A DNA stretch of 64,000 bases from Oceanicaulis sp. MMSF_3324 (GCF_030733545.1 NZ_JASHIU010000001.1:607024-671023), one strand, 5' to 3'; positions 8,135-17,083 are shown, counted from the stretch's first letter. Made by a program: numbers and translations. The notes: generated by a model not told the origin, from the sequence alone.

Positions 8135-8344
8135 ATGGATGGCGAGTTCGACGAAACCGCGCTCAAGCGCAAGCTCGAAGATCTGCAGATTGAGCACCGC
8201 ACGCTGGACGAGGAAGTCTCGGCCCTTGCGGCCTGTGGCGTATCCGATCAGCTCAAACTGGTGCGGCTCAAGCGCCGCAAGCTGGCCCTGAAAGACGAGA
8301 TCTATCGTCTTGAAGACATCCTGAACCCGGACATCATCGCCTAG
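8135..8344 (+). CDS. YdcH-family (DUF465) small protein, second copy
   Basis: The 69-aa protein contains LKRKLEDLQIEHRTLDEEVS and LVRLKRRKLALKDEIYRLED, the same helical-hairpin pattern as the 6650-6820 protein. I chose ATG 8135, preceded by GAAGAGG 13 bases upstream; an in-frame TTG at 8114 is less likely. The 120-bp leader holds a 7-bp hairpin at 8088-8104 with no T-tract. Members of the family are cytosolic and of unknown role. Its stop is 9 bp from the convergent diguanylate cyclase stop. Confidence 0.82.
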   Translation: MDGEFDETALKRKLEDLQIEHRTLDEEVSALAACGVSDQLKLVRLKRRKLALKDEIYRLEDILNPDIIA

Positions 8345-8353
8345 GGGCGCAGT

Positions 8354-9085
8354 TTAGCCAGCCGCCCGACCCTTGACCGCTTGCTTGTGCGCGTACATCG
8401 CCGCATCGGCGGCCGCCAGCGCATCTTCGGGGGCGACCCCGTTGGACAGGGCGTGTACGCCCCAGGCGGCGCCCAGCTTCAAAGTCTTGCCATTATGCGT
8501 GATCGAGGCGTCCGAGATCGCCTTGGCCAGATCGCCCGCCTTCTGACGCGCGGCGCTTTCGGGCGTCAGGGTCAGCACGATGCCGAACTCGTCACCGCCC
8601 AAGCGGCCCACGGCGTCGGTTTCACGCACATGATCTGTGATCAGATTGGCGACCTGTTCCAGGGCCGCGTCGCCGGCGGCATGGCCGTGCTCGTCATTGA
8701 TTTGCTTGAAGCCGTTGAGATCAATGTAGATCAGGCTTGAAGGCGCGCCATGGCGCTCGGCCAGGGACAGCGCCTTGGACACTTCCCGCAGGAAGGCGCG
8801 ACGGTTGAACACGGGCAAGAGCGCGTCCCGGTCCGCCAGGCTTTCCAGATCCCGGATGCGACCGCGCAGGGCCTCGGTTTCCCGACGCAACTGGTCCACC
8901 TCACCCATCAGCGACAGCAAGGCGCGTTGTACGTTCGGCGTCAGCTCGGCTTCGGGCACGCCCATGATGGACGCGCTGTCTGTCGGTGCGCTCGTTCCCT
9001 TGGGCGCTGCAGAAGTGCGCCGGGTCTCTTCACGACGACCCACCGGGCCGGCGCCAGCGAGCGGACCGCCGGATCGAATTCGCAT
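8354..9085 (-). CDS. Diguanylate cyclase (GGDEF domain)
   Basis: The 243-aa cytosolic protein has a disordered N-terminus of about 45 residues, a coiled-coil-like segment (residues 55-80) and a C-terminal GGDEF domain (about 80-240). The active-site motif GGDEF is intact. RETD five residues before it matches an inhibitory I-site (RxxD), so product feedback by c-di-GMP is likely. It therefore probably makes c-di-GMP from two GTP. No sensory domain or membrane helix is present; the coiled coil probably dimerises it. GGAG sits 8 nt before the start. Confidence 0.9.
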   Translation of the reverse strand: MRIRSGGPLAGAGPVGRREETRRTSAAPKGTSAPTDSASIMGVPEAELTPNVQRALLSLMGEVDQLRRETEALRGRIRDLESLADRDALLPVFNRRAFLREVSKALSLAERHGAPSSLIYIDLNGFKQINDEHGHAAGDAALEQVANLITDHVRETDAVGRLGGDEFGIVLTLTPESAARQKAGDLAKAISDASITHNGKTLKLGAAWGVHALSNGVAPEDALAAADAAMYAHKQAVKGRAAG

Positions 9086-9216
9086 GTCGCGGGCTCCATG
9101 AGACAGGTCTCGCCCGGTAACCCTCGGTGAGTGTGGTAAAAAAAACGTTCACTCATCTCAGATCGATCTGTGTCCGAACTGGACGAAATAATATTCAAAG
9201 CATCATGAATTATTGA

Positions 9217-9260
9217 ATTGAGTGCGGGTCAGCGCCATTATGAAAGCGGGTCAGCTCAAT
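9217..9260 (+). promoter_or_regulatory. Direct and inverted repeats upstream of arsH
   Basis: GCGGGTCAGC occurs at 9224-9233 and again at 9246-9255, 22 bp apart, about two helix turns. The pair is bracketed by ATTGAG (9217-9222) and CTCAAT (9255-9260). Placement 30-75 bp before arsH suggests an operator; the binding protein is unknown. Confidence 0.35.
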
Positions 9261-9291
9261 CAGGGGCGACCGCGATCTCCGGAGTGGCGCT

Positions 9292-10017
9292 GTGTCTGAT
9301 CTTGTTGGCAAGTCCATGCCCAACCTAGTGACCGAGTGTATTCGGCCCATCGACAAGGACGCTCTGGCGCCCCTGGGCCAGATGACGCACAAGCCGCGCA
9401 TCCTGCTGCTGTACGGCTCCCTGCGTGAGCGGTCCTTTTCGCGGTTCGCGGCGATGGAAGCCGCGCGTCTTCTGGAGCTGTTCGGCGCAGAAACGCGCAT
9501 CTTTCACGCGGACGGCTTGCCGCTCCCCGATGATGCCGAGGCCGATCACCCCAAGGTGGCCGAACTGCGTGACCTGGTGACCTGGTCGGAAGGCATGGTC
9601 TGGTGCAGCCCCGAACGCCATGGCGCGATGACGGCGGTGCTCAAGGCGCAGATCGACTGGATTCCGCTGGCGCTGGGGGCGGTGCGGCCGACCCAGGGCA
9701 AGACGCTGGCGTTGATGCAGGTCTCGGGCGGATCGCAAAGTTTCAATGCCCTCAACCAGATGCGAGTGTTGGGCCGCTGGATGCGGATGATCACCATCCC
9801 CAACCAGTCCTCGATCCCCAAGGCGTTTCTGGAGTTTGATGAAGCGGGCCGGATGAAGCCGTCCGGGCTCTATGACCGCATCGTCGATGTCATGGAAGAG
9901 CTGGTGAAGTTCACCCTGATGACCCGTGAACAGGCGGACTATCTCGTGGACCGGTATTCCGAACGCAAGGAAAGCGCAGAGGAATTGATGGCGCGTGTGA
10001 ACCAGCGCTCGCTCTGA
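9292..10017 (+). CDS. arsH: NADPH-dependent FMN reductase ArsH
   Basis: The 241-aa flavoprotein has the ArsH layout: [19 protein letters not shown] phosphate-binding loop near residues 34-52, [20 protein letters not shown] near 103-122, and the [20 protein letters not shown] stretch. ArsH oxidises trivalent organoarsenicals and reduces quinones or azo compounds with NADPH. GTG is the start, with GGAG 8 nt upstream. No arsR, arsB, arsC or acr3 gene lies nearby, so its role here may be general redox stress rather than arsenic resistance. Confidence 0.9.
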   Translation: MSDLVGKSMPNLVTECIRPIDKDALAPLGQMTHKPRILLLYGSLRERSFSRFAAMEAARLLELFGAETRIFHADGLPLPDDAEADHPKVAELRDLVTWSEGMVWCSPERHGAMTAVLKAQIDWIPLALGAVRPTQGKTLALMQVSGGSQSFNALNQMRVLGRWMRMITIPNQSSIPKAFLEFDEAGRMKPSGLYDRIVDVMEELVKFTLMTREQADYLVDRYSERKESAEELMARVNQRSL

Positions 10018-10105
10018 ATACAGTGCAGATATGGGTTTTGCTTGACCGAAAGCGCGCCGCGGTTAAGTTGGCGTGCTTTCCAATCGCCTGTCAGGCAAGG
10101 CTATT

Positions 10106-10615
10106 ATGAGCGAAAGCATTTCGGGCGGCGCCACAGCTGCTCCCATCTCCATCATCATGGGTTCGCGGTCGGACTGGCCGACGATGAAGGCCGGCGCCGA
10201 TCTGCTCGATCAGCTGGGCGCGGCGTATGAGACCAAGGTGGTCTCCGCGCACCGCACGCCGGACCGACTGGTGGCGTTTTCCAAGTCTGCAGCCGATCGC
10301 GGCGTCCAGGTGATCATCGCCGGCGCCGGCGGTGCGGCGCACCTGCCGGGCATGGTGGCGTCCATGACGCATCTGCCGGTGCTGGGCGTTCCGGTGCAAT
10401 CGCGCGCCCTGTCGGGCCTGGATTCGCTTCTGTCCATCGTCCAGATGCCCGGCGGCGTGCCGGTGGGCACGTTGGCCATTGGCGAAGCGGGCGCCAAGAA
10501 CGCCGCCATCATGGCCGCGTCCATTGTGGGATTGTCGGATGACGCGCTGATGGAGCGCCTGAAAGCCTATCGGGCGTCACTGACAGAGTCGGTGGCTGAA
10601 ACGGTCGAGGACTGA
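10106..10615 (+). CDS. purE: N5-carboxyaminoimidazole ribonucleotide mutase PurE
   Basis: The 169-aa class I PurE converts N5-CAIR to CAIR in purine synthesis. The signature [10 protein letters not shown] near residue 19, SAHRTPDRL and [12 protein letters not shown] are all present. The start at 10106 follows a weak CAAGG; the upstream in-frame codon lacks support. purK begins 3 bp after its stop, so the two steps are made from one message, as in most bacteria. Confidence 0.96.
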   Translation: MSESISGGATAAPISIIMGSRSDWPTMKAGADLLDQLGAAYETKVVSAHRTPDRLVAFSKSAADRGVQVIIAGAGGAAHLPGMVASMTHLPVLGVPVQSRALSGLDSLLSIVQMPGGVPVGTLAIGEAGAKNAAIMAASIVGLSDDALMERLKAYRASLTESVAETVED

Positions 10616-10618
10616 TCC

Positions 10619-11701
10619 ATGACACATGCTCTGGCGCCGACCTCCCGGATCGGCATTCTGGGCGGTGGCCAGCTGGGCCGCATGCTGGCGCTGTCGGCGG
10701 CCCGGATGGGGCTCGACGTGGTGATCTTCGATCCCGAGCCTGATTGCCCGGCCAGCCGTGTCGCCGCCGAGACCGTGACCGCCGCCTATGAGGATCTCGA
10801 CGCGGTGGCGAAGTTCGCCGCCAGCGTGGATGCGGTCACCTATGAGTTTGAAAACGTTCCGGCTGAAACCGCCGCCGCCGCGGCCAAACACGCCCCTTTG
10901 CGCCCGGGCGCGATGGCGCTGGACGTGGCGCAGGACCGCTTGACCGAGAAAACCTTCCTCAACGATCACGGCGCGACGACCGTGGCCTTCCGGCCTGTGA
11001 GCACCCTTCAAGAGCTCCATACGGCGATTTCCGAGCTGGGCCTGCCGGCCATCCTGAAGACCCGCCGTTTCGGCTATGACGGCAAGGGGCAGGCGGTGAT
11101 CCGCGAGATGGCGGACGCCGAAGACGCGCTCGCCGCCATGAACGGTCAGCCTGCAATCCTCGAGGCCTTTGCAGACTTCACCCATGAGCTGTCCATTGTG
11201 GCCGCGCGCGGGCTGGACGGTGCGGTCAGGGCTTATCCCCTGTCGGAGAACCGGCATTCGGACGGCATTCTGCGTGAAAGCCTCGCTCCGGCCAAAGTGA
11301 GCGACGACACCGCGGAGACCGCGCTCGGCATGGCCACGCGGGTGCTCGATGCGCTCGACTATGTGGGCGTGATGGGGATGGAGCTGTTCGCGCTGAAGGA
11401 TGGCTCACTGCTCGTGAACGAGATCGCGCCGCGGGTGCACAACACCGGTCACTGGACGCAGGACGCCTGCACCGTGTGCCAGTTCGAGCAGCATATTCGC
11501 GCTGTCGCCGGATGGCCGCTGGGCGATCCCGCCCCGCATGCCTCGGCCCGCATGGTCAATCTGATCGGTTCTGATGCAGACGCTTGGGAAGACTGGCTGA
11601 AGACCCCGAATGCGGTGCTGCATCTTTATGGCAAACGCGAGACCCGCGATGGCCGCAAGATGGGCCATGTCAATGTGCTGGGGCCGCTCTTGAGGCGCTA
11701 G
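10619..11701 (+). CDS. purK: 5-(carboxyamino)imidazole ribonucleotide synthase PurK
   Basis: The 360-aa ATP-grasp enzyme carboxylates AIR using ATP and bicarbonate to give N5-CAIR, the substrate of PurE. Visible are the N-terminal IGILGGGQLGRMLALSAARM, the RRFGYDGKGQ nucleotide loop, the NEIAPRVHNTGHWT catalytic segment and a typical length. It follows purE after 3 bp. The TAG stop overlaps the stop of the convergent COQ9 gene through CTAG (11698-11701). Confidence 0.96.
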   Translation: MTHALAPTSRIGILGGGQLGRMLALSAARMGLDVVIFDPEPDCPASRVAAETVTAAYEDLDAVAKFAASVDAVTYEFENVPAETAAAAAKHAPLRPGAMALDVAQDRLTEKTFLNDHGATTVAFRPVSTLQELHTAISELGLPAILKTRRFGYDGKGQAVIREMADAEDALAAMNGQPAILEAFADFTHELSIVAARGLDGAVRAYPLSENRHSDGILRESLAPAKVSDDTAETALGMATRVLDALDYVGVMGMELFALKDGSLLVNEIAPRVHNTGHWTQDACTVCQFEQHIRAVAGWPLGDPAPHASARMVNLIGSDADAWEDWLKTPNAVLHLYGKRETRDGRKMGHVNVLGPLLRR

Positions 11702-12372
11702 CGCGCCCGGCGGAAGCCATAGCGCAGATCGCCCATCATGCCGGGCAGATCCGGCAGGGCCTTGGTGATTTTCTGGACCTGGCCCTTCACCTTCTCGAAC
11801 TGCATCACATTGTCGATGCGGCGGTCGAGGAATTCGGTGGTCTTGGTGCGGCCTTCAGAGTCATCTTCCAGCCAGATCGCGAAGGTCGAAGCGTAAACGC
11901 CCGACAGAATCGCCCGCTTGGAATAGAAGTTCGCATCGGTGCTTGTGTCCCCGATCGCGCTCCAGATCATGTGCGAGGTCGCCCAGACCAGACGCGCGCC
12001 GCGATCCAGCCCGTCGGGCAATAACAGTCGGGCGCGGGCGCGGGCGGCGGCTTCCTCATCCCCGTCATACTGGGCGAGGCGAAGGAGTACGCCCTGACTG
12101 ACCTTGTCGCGAATCCGGTTGGCGGGATTGGCTTCGATCTCGGTGCGCGCCTGGGCGTCACAACGGCGCGTCCAAGTCTCGATGACGTCCAAAATCCCTG
12201 CAGGGCAATACAGTTGCACCTCGCCCTCGCTCAGACCGGCCTCCTCGGCGGCGCGGGAGAGGGTGGTCTCGCTCCAGCCGTCAAAGGCGGCGTTGGGCAG
12301 GGCCGCGTCCACCAGCGCTTCACGGGCGGACTGGGCGCGGGACGGGGCGGTGTTTTGTGCTTTTGCGGTCAT
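11698..12372 (-). CDS. COQ9 family ubiquinone biosynthesis protein
   Basis: The 224-aa protein begins with a TetR-like helical region ([20 protein letters not shown], residues 20-40) and ends with the COQ9 domain. Members bind lipid or quinone intermediates and support the CoQ hydroxylation steps at the membrane. [20 protein letters not shown] near residues 135-155 is the family-typical core. I started at ATG 12372 because the N-terminus before it is unlike the family. It lies between purK and rpsU, unrelated in function. UbiX at 6918-7532 acts in the same pathway. Confidence 0.88.
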   Translation of the reverse strand: MTAKAQNTAPSRAQSAREALVDAALPNAAFDGWSETTLSRAAEEAGLSEGEVQLYCPAGILDVIETWTRRCDAQARTEIEANPANRIRDKVSQGVLLRLAQYDGDEEAAARARARLLLPDGLDRGARLVWATSHMIWSAIGDTSTDANFYSKRAILSGVYASTFAIWLEDDSEGRTKTTEFLDRRIDNVMQFEKVKGQVQKITKALPDLPGMMGDLRYGFRRAR

Positions 12373-12432
12373 GAGGGTATATCTAGTGTGCTCCCGGCCT
12401 GACGTCACGGGGCGTTTCGCCGCGCTCTACGC

Positions 12433-12461
12433 TGGACACGGGCTTTCAGACCCGGTATATC
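12433..12461 (+). promoter_or_regulatory. Candidate promoter of rpsU
   Basis: TGGACA (12433-12438), 17-bp spacer, TATATC (12456-12461), about 120 bp upstream of rpsU. Predicted by eye. No other -35/-10 pair in the gap is as good. Confidence 0.4.
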
Positions 12462-12583
12462 GCCCGCCTCTGTTGGAAGCGATCCGGCGCGGACGTGGAG
12501 CCACGCGGCTCTTGGGTTCGCGTGTGCTATACGGTCAGGGTCCGGAGCGGGCTTTGACCACCTACTCGAAGGGAGAGATTACC

Positions 12584-12817
12584 ATCGTCCAGATCGTCGT
12601 GCGCGATAACAACGTTGAGCAAGCGCTCAAGGCGTTGAAAAAGAAGATGCAGCGGGAAGGCACTTTCCGCGAGATGAAGCGCCGCAACCATTACGAAAAG
12701 CCGTCTGAGAAAAAAGCGCGCCAGAAGGCCGAGGCGATCCGCCGGGCCCGTAAACTGGCTCGCAAGCGCGCTCAGCGCGAGGGCCTGCTGCCGAAGCGCG
12801 GCGGTGGCCGCCGCTAG
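12584..12817 (+). CDS. rpsU: 30S ribosomal protein bS21 with apparent ATC start codon
   Basis: The 77-aa protein is bS21: [20 protein letters not shown], then [20 protein letters not shown] and a basic [14 protein letters not shown] tail. Homologues start M-V-Q; here the aligned codon is ATC (12584-12586), with GGGAGAG at 12571-12577 in ideal position. There is no in-frame ATG. The in-frame alternatives are TTG at 12554 (GGAG 6 nt upstream, adding ten residues foreign to the family) and ATT at 12578, which touches the Shine-Dalgarno. It binds the 30S platform and helps initiation. It is monocistronic with a strong terminator. Confidence 0.88.
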   Translation: MVQIVVRDNNVEQALKALKKKMQREGTFREMKRRNHYEKPSEKKARQKAEAIRRARKLARKRAQREGLLPKRGGGRR

Positions 12818-12856
12818 AACGCTGCGCCGGGCTTAACCGCTCCAAAGCAGACACGA

Positions 12857-12887
12857 AAAACCCCGTACGCTCAGCGTACGGGGTTTT
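12857..12887 (+). terminator. Bidirectional terminator between rpsU and the ABC exporter
   Basis: Perfect 14-bp stem AAAACCCCGTACGC (12857-12870) with GCGTACGGGGTTTT (12874-12887), loop TCA. T-tracts are present on both strands. Confidence 0.92.
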
Positions 12888-12939
12888 GCTGTATCCGCGT
12901 TCCTCTGAACCGGAAGGCTCAAGGCCTGAGGCGAGCGCC

Positions 12940-14409
12940 TCAGGCCTTTTTCTTGCCGCCCATCTTCAAAAGCTTGCGCACGGAGTCCGCATTGGCCTGG
13001 CGCAGGGCGCCCTGACGGAACACGGCGGCTGCGCCCCACAATACGATCAGGGTGGTCACCACCATCAGCGCACAGGCGCCCAGCAGCTCCCAGAGCGGCG
13101 GATCGGTGGGCAGGCGCGCCATCATCACGAACGGGGTCCATAACGGCACCCAGGAGCCGATCTGGATGACCATGGAGTCGAGCGCATCGATCGAGAACAC
13201 GATGATCAGCATGGGCAGCATCAGGATCCAGATCACCGGCCCCATCAGCGTCTGGGCGTCCTGCAGGGTGTCGCACAGCGAACCCATGGCGAGGAAGATC
13301 GCGCCATACATCAGATAGCCGCAGGTGAAGAAGAACAGACCCGCCAGCAACAGCCCCGGATCGAAGACGGAGGTCAGAAGGTCCAGTAGGTCCGGGTCGA
13401 TGGAAGCGATGGCGGAGCCGCCAATGGTGCTGAGCGCCACGCCGACGCCGCCCCAGATCGCAAACAGGGTCACCGAGACGCCGGCGACGCCGATCAGCTT
13501 GCCCAGAAGGATGTCTTCAAGCCGGGCCGTGGAGAGCAGGAGCTCGATGATCTTGCCGCCCTTTTCCTCGATCATGGAGGTGAGGAGCATGTTGGCGACC
13601 GAGAACACCGCCATCCACAGGATGAAGGCGAGGCCCAGCGCCACGAAGAAGGGGGCGCGATCGGCGAAGGTCACTTCCTCCTCCACGCCGGCCTCGGCTT
13701 CCGCATCCAGGCTGGTGACCACGGGCCGGATGTCGAGAATGGCGTCGATCTCGCTCGGCTCCAGCCCTTCGCTGACAAGAGCCTCTTCGCGCATGTGCGC
13801 GCGGATGATGTCACGCACATCCCGACGCAAGTCGGCATTGGTGAGGTTGGTTGAGAGGTAGACGATCTCCAGACCGTTCTCGGCGTGCTCGCGGATGAAG
13901 AAGGCGGCGAAAAGCGGTTTCTCGCCTTCAGGCGTGTTGATGGTCTGGTCGCCCGACAGATAAGGCCGCAGGGCGTCTGCGGACTGCGCCGGCGGCTCGA
14001 CCTGGACAGCCTTGGTGCGGCCCGCTTCCAAAGCGCTGGCGGCGTCCGACAGGCCTACGGACTGCAAGGCCGCCTCGGCCTGGCTGACCCCGTCCGGGTC
14101 TTCATCAAAAATGGCGAGAGCGCGCTCGGCGGCGTCATCCCCGCCCACGCCCTCGGCCATCATCTCGATGGCCCGTCGGACCTGGGCGCGGCGATCTTCC
14201 AGGCGCGCCTGTTCGACCAGGCGATCAAGCCTCTGCCCGGTCTCGTCGATGACGGTGAAATAGCGCACCGGCTGGGAGGATTCGATCAGGGCCGGTGTGA
14301 CCCCGCCAATGGTGGCGAAGATCGGTACGGCCAGAAGCGAAAGCCAGAAGCCCCAGGTGGCGACATAGGAGAGATATTCGCGGCGAGCGATCAGATAGGC
14401 GGCGCGCAT
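12940..14409 (-). CDS. ABC-2 type exporter permease (NatB-like)
   Basis: The 489-aa inner-membrane protein has one N-terminal helix (residues 17-38), a long extracytoplasmic loop of about 200 residues, and five or six clustered C-terminal helices (about 255-465). This is the NatB/ABC-2_3 layout. It ends in a basic KLLKMGGKKKA tail. It starts 2 bp after the stop of the ATPase gene, so the two form a transporter operon. NatB homologues export Na+ or other compounds; the substrate here is not evident. The ATG start is preceded by a weak ribosome site. Confidence 0.86.
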   Translation of the reverse strand: MRAAYLIARREYLSYVATWGFWLSLLAVPIFATIGGVTPALIESSQPVRYFTVIDETGQRLDRLVEQARLEDRRAQVRRAIEMMAEGVGGDDAAERALAIFDEDPDGVSQAEAALQSVGLSDAASALEAGRTKAVQVEPPAQSADALRPYLSGDQTINTPEGEKPLFAAFFIREHAENGLEIVYLSTNLTNADLRRDVRDIIRAHMREEALVSEGLEPSEIDAILDIRPVVTSLDAEAEAGVEEEVTFADRAPFFVALGLAFILWMAVFSVANMLLTSMIEEKGGKIIELLLSTARLEDILLGKLIGVAGVSVTLFAIWGGVGVALSTIGGSAIASIDPDLLDLLTSVFDPGLLLAGLFFFTCGYLMYGAIFLAMGSLCDTLQDAQTLMGPVIWILMLPMLIIVFSIDALDSMVIQIGSWVPLWTPFVMMARLPTDPPLWELLGACALMVVTTLIVLWGAAAVFRQGALRQANADSVRKLLKMGGKKKA

Positions 14410-14411
14410 GA

Positions 14412-15359
14412 TCAGGCCTCTTGGCTGATTGTTTCGACCGCATCCTCGCCCACAAGGGCGACAAAGGCGTCGTGAAGATGGGGGCGGCGGGGTTCGAACC
14501 GGGTCAGGGGCACGCCGGCCTGCACGCAGGCGCGCAGCACGTCCTGAGCATCCACGCCCGGGGTGAGCGTCAGAAGCAGGTTGATGGAGCCGTCTTCGTC
14601 CGGGGCCAGGGTTTCAATCTCACCCATGGGCGAGATCACCTCGGCGAGGTTGGAGCCTGCCGAGGCGCCCAGCGTGACTTGCCGCGGAACCCGGGCGAGA
14701 GCTTCGTCCACGCGCCCGTCAAACACCTTCTGGCCGCGCGCCATCAGCACGATGCGATCGCACAGGCGCTCGGCATGCTCCATCACATGGGTGGAGAACA
14801 GGACGGTGCGCCCGGCCTGGGCCTGTTCGCGGATCACCTGCTCGAGCATGGCCTGGTTGACCGGGTCGAGGCCGGAGAAGGGCTCGTCGAGAATGATGAA
14901 ATCGGGCTCGTGGATGATGGCGGAGATGATCTGGATCTTCTGGGCCATCCCCTTGGAGAGTTCCTTGATCTTCTTGCTCGCCGCATCCTTGAGGCCGAAC
15001 CGTTCGAGATAGACCAGCGCCCGCTTGCGCGCTTCGCCGGCGGACAGGCCCTTCAGACGCGCAAAGAACACGATGACGGCCTCGGCAGTCATCTTGCGAT
15101 AGACGCCGCGTTCTTCGGGCAGGAAGCCGACCCGATCCATGCTTCTGGTGTTCGGCTCCTTGCCAAACAGTTTCACGCTGCCGGCGTCGGGAACGATCAC
15201 GCCCAGTGACATGCGCAGGGTGGTGGTCTTGCCCGCGCCGTTAGGGCCGAGAAAGCCCGTCAGCTCGCCCTTGCGGGCCTTGAAGGAGACGTCGCTGACG
15301 GCCGGTTTGCCGCCGAACGTCTTGCTCAGGCCTTCGACCTCAAGCGCGTATTCAGTCAT
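14412..15359 (-). CDS. ABC transporter ATP-binding protein (NatA-like)
   Basis: The 315-aa ATPase drives the exporter encoded next to it. Walker A is GPNGAGKTTT near residue 39, the Q-loop region LPEERGVYRKM is followed by the signature LSKGMAQKIQ, Walker B is FIILDEPFSGLDP and the H-loop is FSTHVMEHAE. A C-terminal domain of about 90 residues is typical of NatA-type subunits. I started at ATG 15359, where the family N-terminus TEYALEVEGLSKTFG begins; upstream in-frame Mets encode a sequence unlike the family. The stop is 2 bp from the permease start. Confidence 0.92.
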   Translation of the reverse strand: MTEYALEVEGLSKTFGGKPAVSDVSFKARKGELTGFLGPNGAGKTTTLRMSLGVIVPDAGSVKLFGKEPNTRSMDRVGFLPEERGVYRKMTAEAVIVFFARLKGLSAGEARKRALVYLERFGLKDAASKKIKELSKGMAQKIQIISAIIHEPDFIILDEPFSGLDPVNQAMLEQVIREQAQAGRTVLFSTHVMEHAERLCDRIVLMARGQKVFDGRVDEALARVPRQVTLGASAGSNLAEVISPMGEIETLAPDEDGSINLLLTLTPGVDAQDVLRACVQAGVPLTRFEPRRPHLHDAFVALVGEDAVETISQEA

Positions 15360-15478
15360 CGGAATGGATGCTCCCCGAACTCTTTTGTTCATCTTTAGGG
15401 TGATGCGAGCGCGTAATCCAGTTACGAATGGGAGAAGGTGAATCGCGCGCGATGGGATCGCGCAGGATGGAGGCGAGC

Positions 15479-15880
15479 TTGGCTGACAGACCCTTTCCGC
15501 TGGATTTTGCAACCCTGAACCCGGACACGCGCCCGCGTCGCTGGCTGGTGCTGCCTGAGGGGTTCGAGGCTGTCGCTGATCCCGACCAGGCCAGTCCGGT
15601 CTTCGCCCTGGCGCCGGAGGCCTTGCTGGACGCCTTCAAGACAATGGCGCTTGAACAGCCGCGGGTGGCGCTGGTGCAGGAGGGGGACGGACAGGTCGAG
15701 CTTGTCGAGCGCTCGAAACTGTTTCGCTTTCCCGATTACATCACCGCTCAGGCGTTTGCGGTGGAAGGCGGGTCCGCGCTGGCGATCTATTCACGCGCCG
15801 TGATCGGGTATTCCGATATCGGGGTGAACCGCAAACGCATCATGGCCTGGCTCGACGCGCTGAAGACGCGCCTGTCCTAG
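15479..15880 (+). CDS. DUF1499 domain protein
   Basis: The 133-aa protein has the DUF1499 core: PDTRPRRWLVLPEGF, then YITAQAFAV and LAIYSRAVIGYSDIGVNRKR. Members are uncharacterised, often small and alphaproteobacterial or cyanobacterial. TTG 15479 is preferred because GGAGG lies five bases before it. ATG codons at 15467 and 15428 are in frame and give slightly longer proteins. No signal peptide is seen. The last four bases overlap the stop of the convergent DinB gene (CTAG). Confidence 0.72.
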   Translation: MADRPFPLDFATLNPDTRPRRWLVLPEGFEAVADPDQASPVFALAPEALLDAFKTMALEQPRVALVQEGDGQVELVERSKLFRFPDYITAQAFAVEGGSALAIYSRAVIGYSDIGVNRKRIMAWLDALKTRLS

Positions 15881-16383
15881 GCCGTCGGCAGGGCGAAATA
15901 CAGCAGGTCGAGCGAGGGCGGCTCGGCCACGCCCAGCTGACGCAGGATGTGGGTCGCCTGGCCGCGATGATGGGTCTGGTGATTGAACAGATGGGTCAGC
16001 ACCACGCCCAGCGGCAGGGCTTTTTCCTCGCCGCGCGTATTCACGTATTCAAGGATCGTCTCAAGCTGGTCGGGCTGTACCGTCGCAGCATAGTCCATCA
16101 GCCGCTTGTCCTCGACCTCGCGTGCTTCACGCAGTTCGGAAAACTGCTCGAACAGGACGGTCCCCAGCTTGTCCGGGGCGTCGCCTTCCCCGGTCAGGCG
16201 CTTGAGCCAGATCCGGTCCGCCGTGAGCAGATGATTGAGCGTGCCGTGCAGGCTGGTGAAATAGGCTTTCACATCCCGCTTGCGCTCGAAATCGGTCAAG
16301 GCCGTCGCGGCGTCATACAGGCGTGCATTCGCCCAGGTGTTGTAAGCCGCCATGCGGGAAGGGTGGCTGTACAGCATCGCCAT
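15877..16383 (-). CDS. DinB-family protein
   Basis: The 168-aa protein is a DinB/YfiT four-helix bundle. It has an N-terminal YNTWANARLYDAA, the first metal-ligand segment TLNHLLTADRIWLKRL near residue 50 and the second HLFNHQTHHRGQATHIL near 133. Three histidines in those segments are expected to bind a divalent metal. Many relatives are metal-dependent thiol transferases; DNA-damage induction is known only for some. Its substrate is unknown. Confidence 0.88.
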   Translation of the reverse strand: MAMLYSHPSRMAAYNTWANARLYDAATALTDFERKRDVKAYFTSLHGTLNHLLTADRIWLKRLTGEGDAPDKLGTVLFEQFSELREAREVEDKRLMDYAATVQPDQLETILEYVNTRGEEKALPLGVVLTHLFNHQTHHRGQATHILRQLGVAEPPSLDLLYFALPTA

Positions 16384-16534
16384 GTGTCATCACTCTTTCA
16401 GACGCCAGACCAATAGGGCGCATAATCTCTTTATATAGTCAGCCCGGCGCAGAACCAGCCCGACTGAGACGCCGTCAGGCGTATCTCTCTGTTATTGACC
16501 GAAGATACAGCTGTAAAGGCGGCTTTCGGCGCGA

Positions 16535-17083
16535 TCAGGCGACGCCATAGCCTGCCTGATGCAGAACCGCTGTCAGCGCAGCGTCGGACGGAGACGCCAG
16601 CTTGAGCAGTTCTGCGAAGGGATCGTCGCCCAATCCCAGCGCTTTTGCGAAAGCCGGTTCGGTCTTGAGCCCCTGGGCCTTCAAACGGCGAATATCCTCC
16701 CGGAAACGCGGCTCGGCGAGTTGGATCAGGCGATGTTCGGCCAGCCAGTGCACATAGCTTTCATGCGTCTCCACAGGGCGGGCGCGTCCGTAAACCTCCA
16801 CGGGCAAGGCGTCGATCCGGAACCGGGCGATCATGGAGCGTTCCCCGCAATGACGCGTCTCTGAAAGGCTGAAATCGGGACGGGTCTGGAACGCTGTGAG
16901 CGCTTGGGCGAATGCTTCAAATCCCAATCCGCCACAGGCGATGTCCGCGTCTGCGGCCGGGCCATGAACATCCAGCGGGATTGATCCCACGAAACGCGGG
17001 TCAAACGGCGTCAGGGCGGTGAAGACGCCGGCCGCATCCAGAAGGGCGCGCGCCTGGTCCGGGGTGAGGGCGTGGTCTGACAT
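16535..17083 (-). CDS. DUF4269 family protein
   Basis: The 182-aa protein has the DUF4269 pattern: a G-S-I-P-L-D segment near residue 33, PAADADIACGG near 42, and VEVYGRARPVETHESYVHWL near 96-115. The acidic residues in a D-x-D-like pair resemble a nucleotidyltransferase fold, but I would not claim activity. It is cytosolic with no membrane features. It lies between a DinB protein and a methyltransferase on the same strand, 45 bp from the latter. Confidence 0.7.
   Translation of the reverse strand: MSDHALTPDQARALLDAAGVFTALTPFDPRFVGSIPLDVHGPAADADIACGGLGFEAFAQALTAFQTRPDFSLSETRHCGERSMIARFRIDALPVEVYGRARPVETHESYVHWLAEHRLIQLAEPRFREDIRRLKAQGLKTEPAFAKALGLGDDPFAELLKLASPSDAALTAVLHQAGYGVA

Noticed and set aside
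8941..9198. 85-codon minus-strand frame upstream of the GGDEF gene
   Set aside because: It overlaps the start of the GGDEF gene in another frame and shows no ribosome site or family.
12512..12533. TTGGGT/TATACG as promoter of rpsU
   Set aside because: The spacing is only 10 bp. The TGGACA-N17-TATATC pair further upstream fits better.
16466..16487. Hairpin GAGACGCC/GGCGTATCTC between the DinB and DUF4269 genes
   Set aside because: The stem is short with a bulge and no T-tract, too weak to call a terminator.
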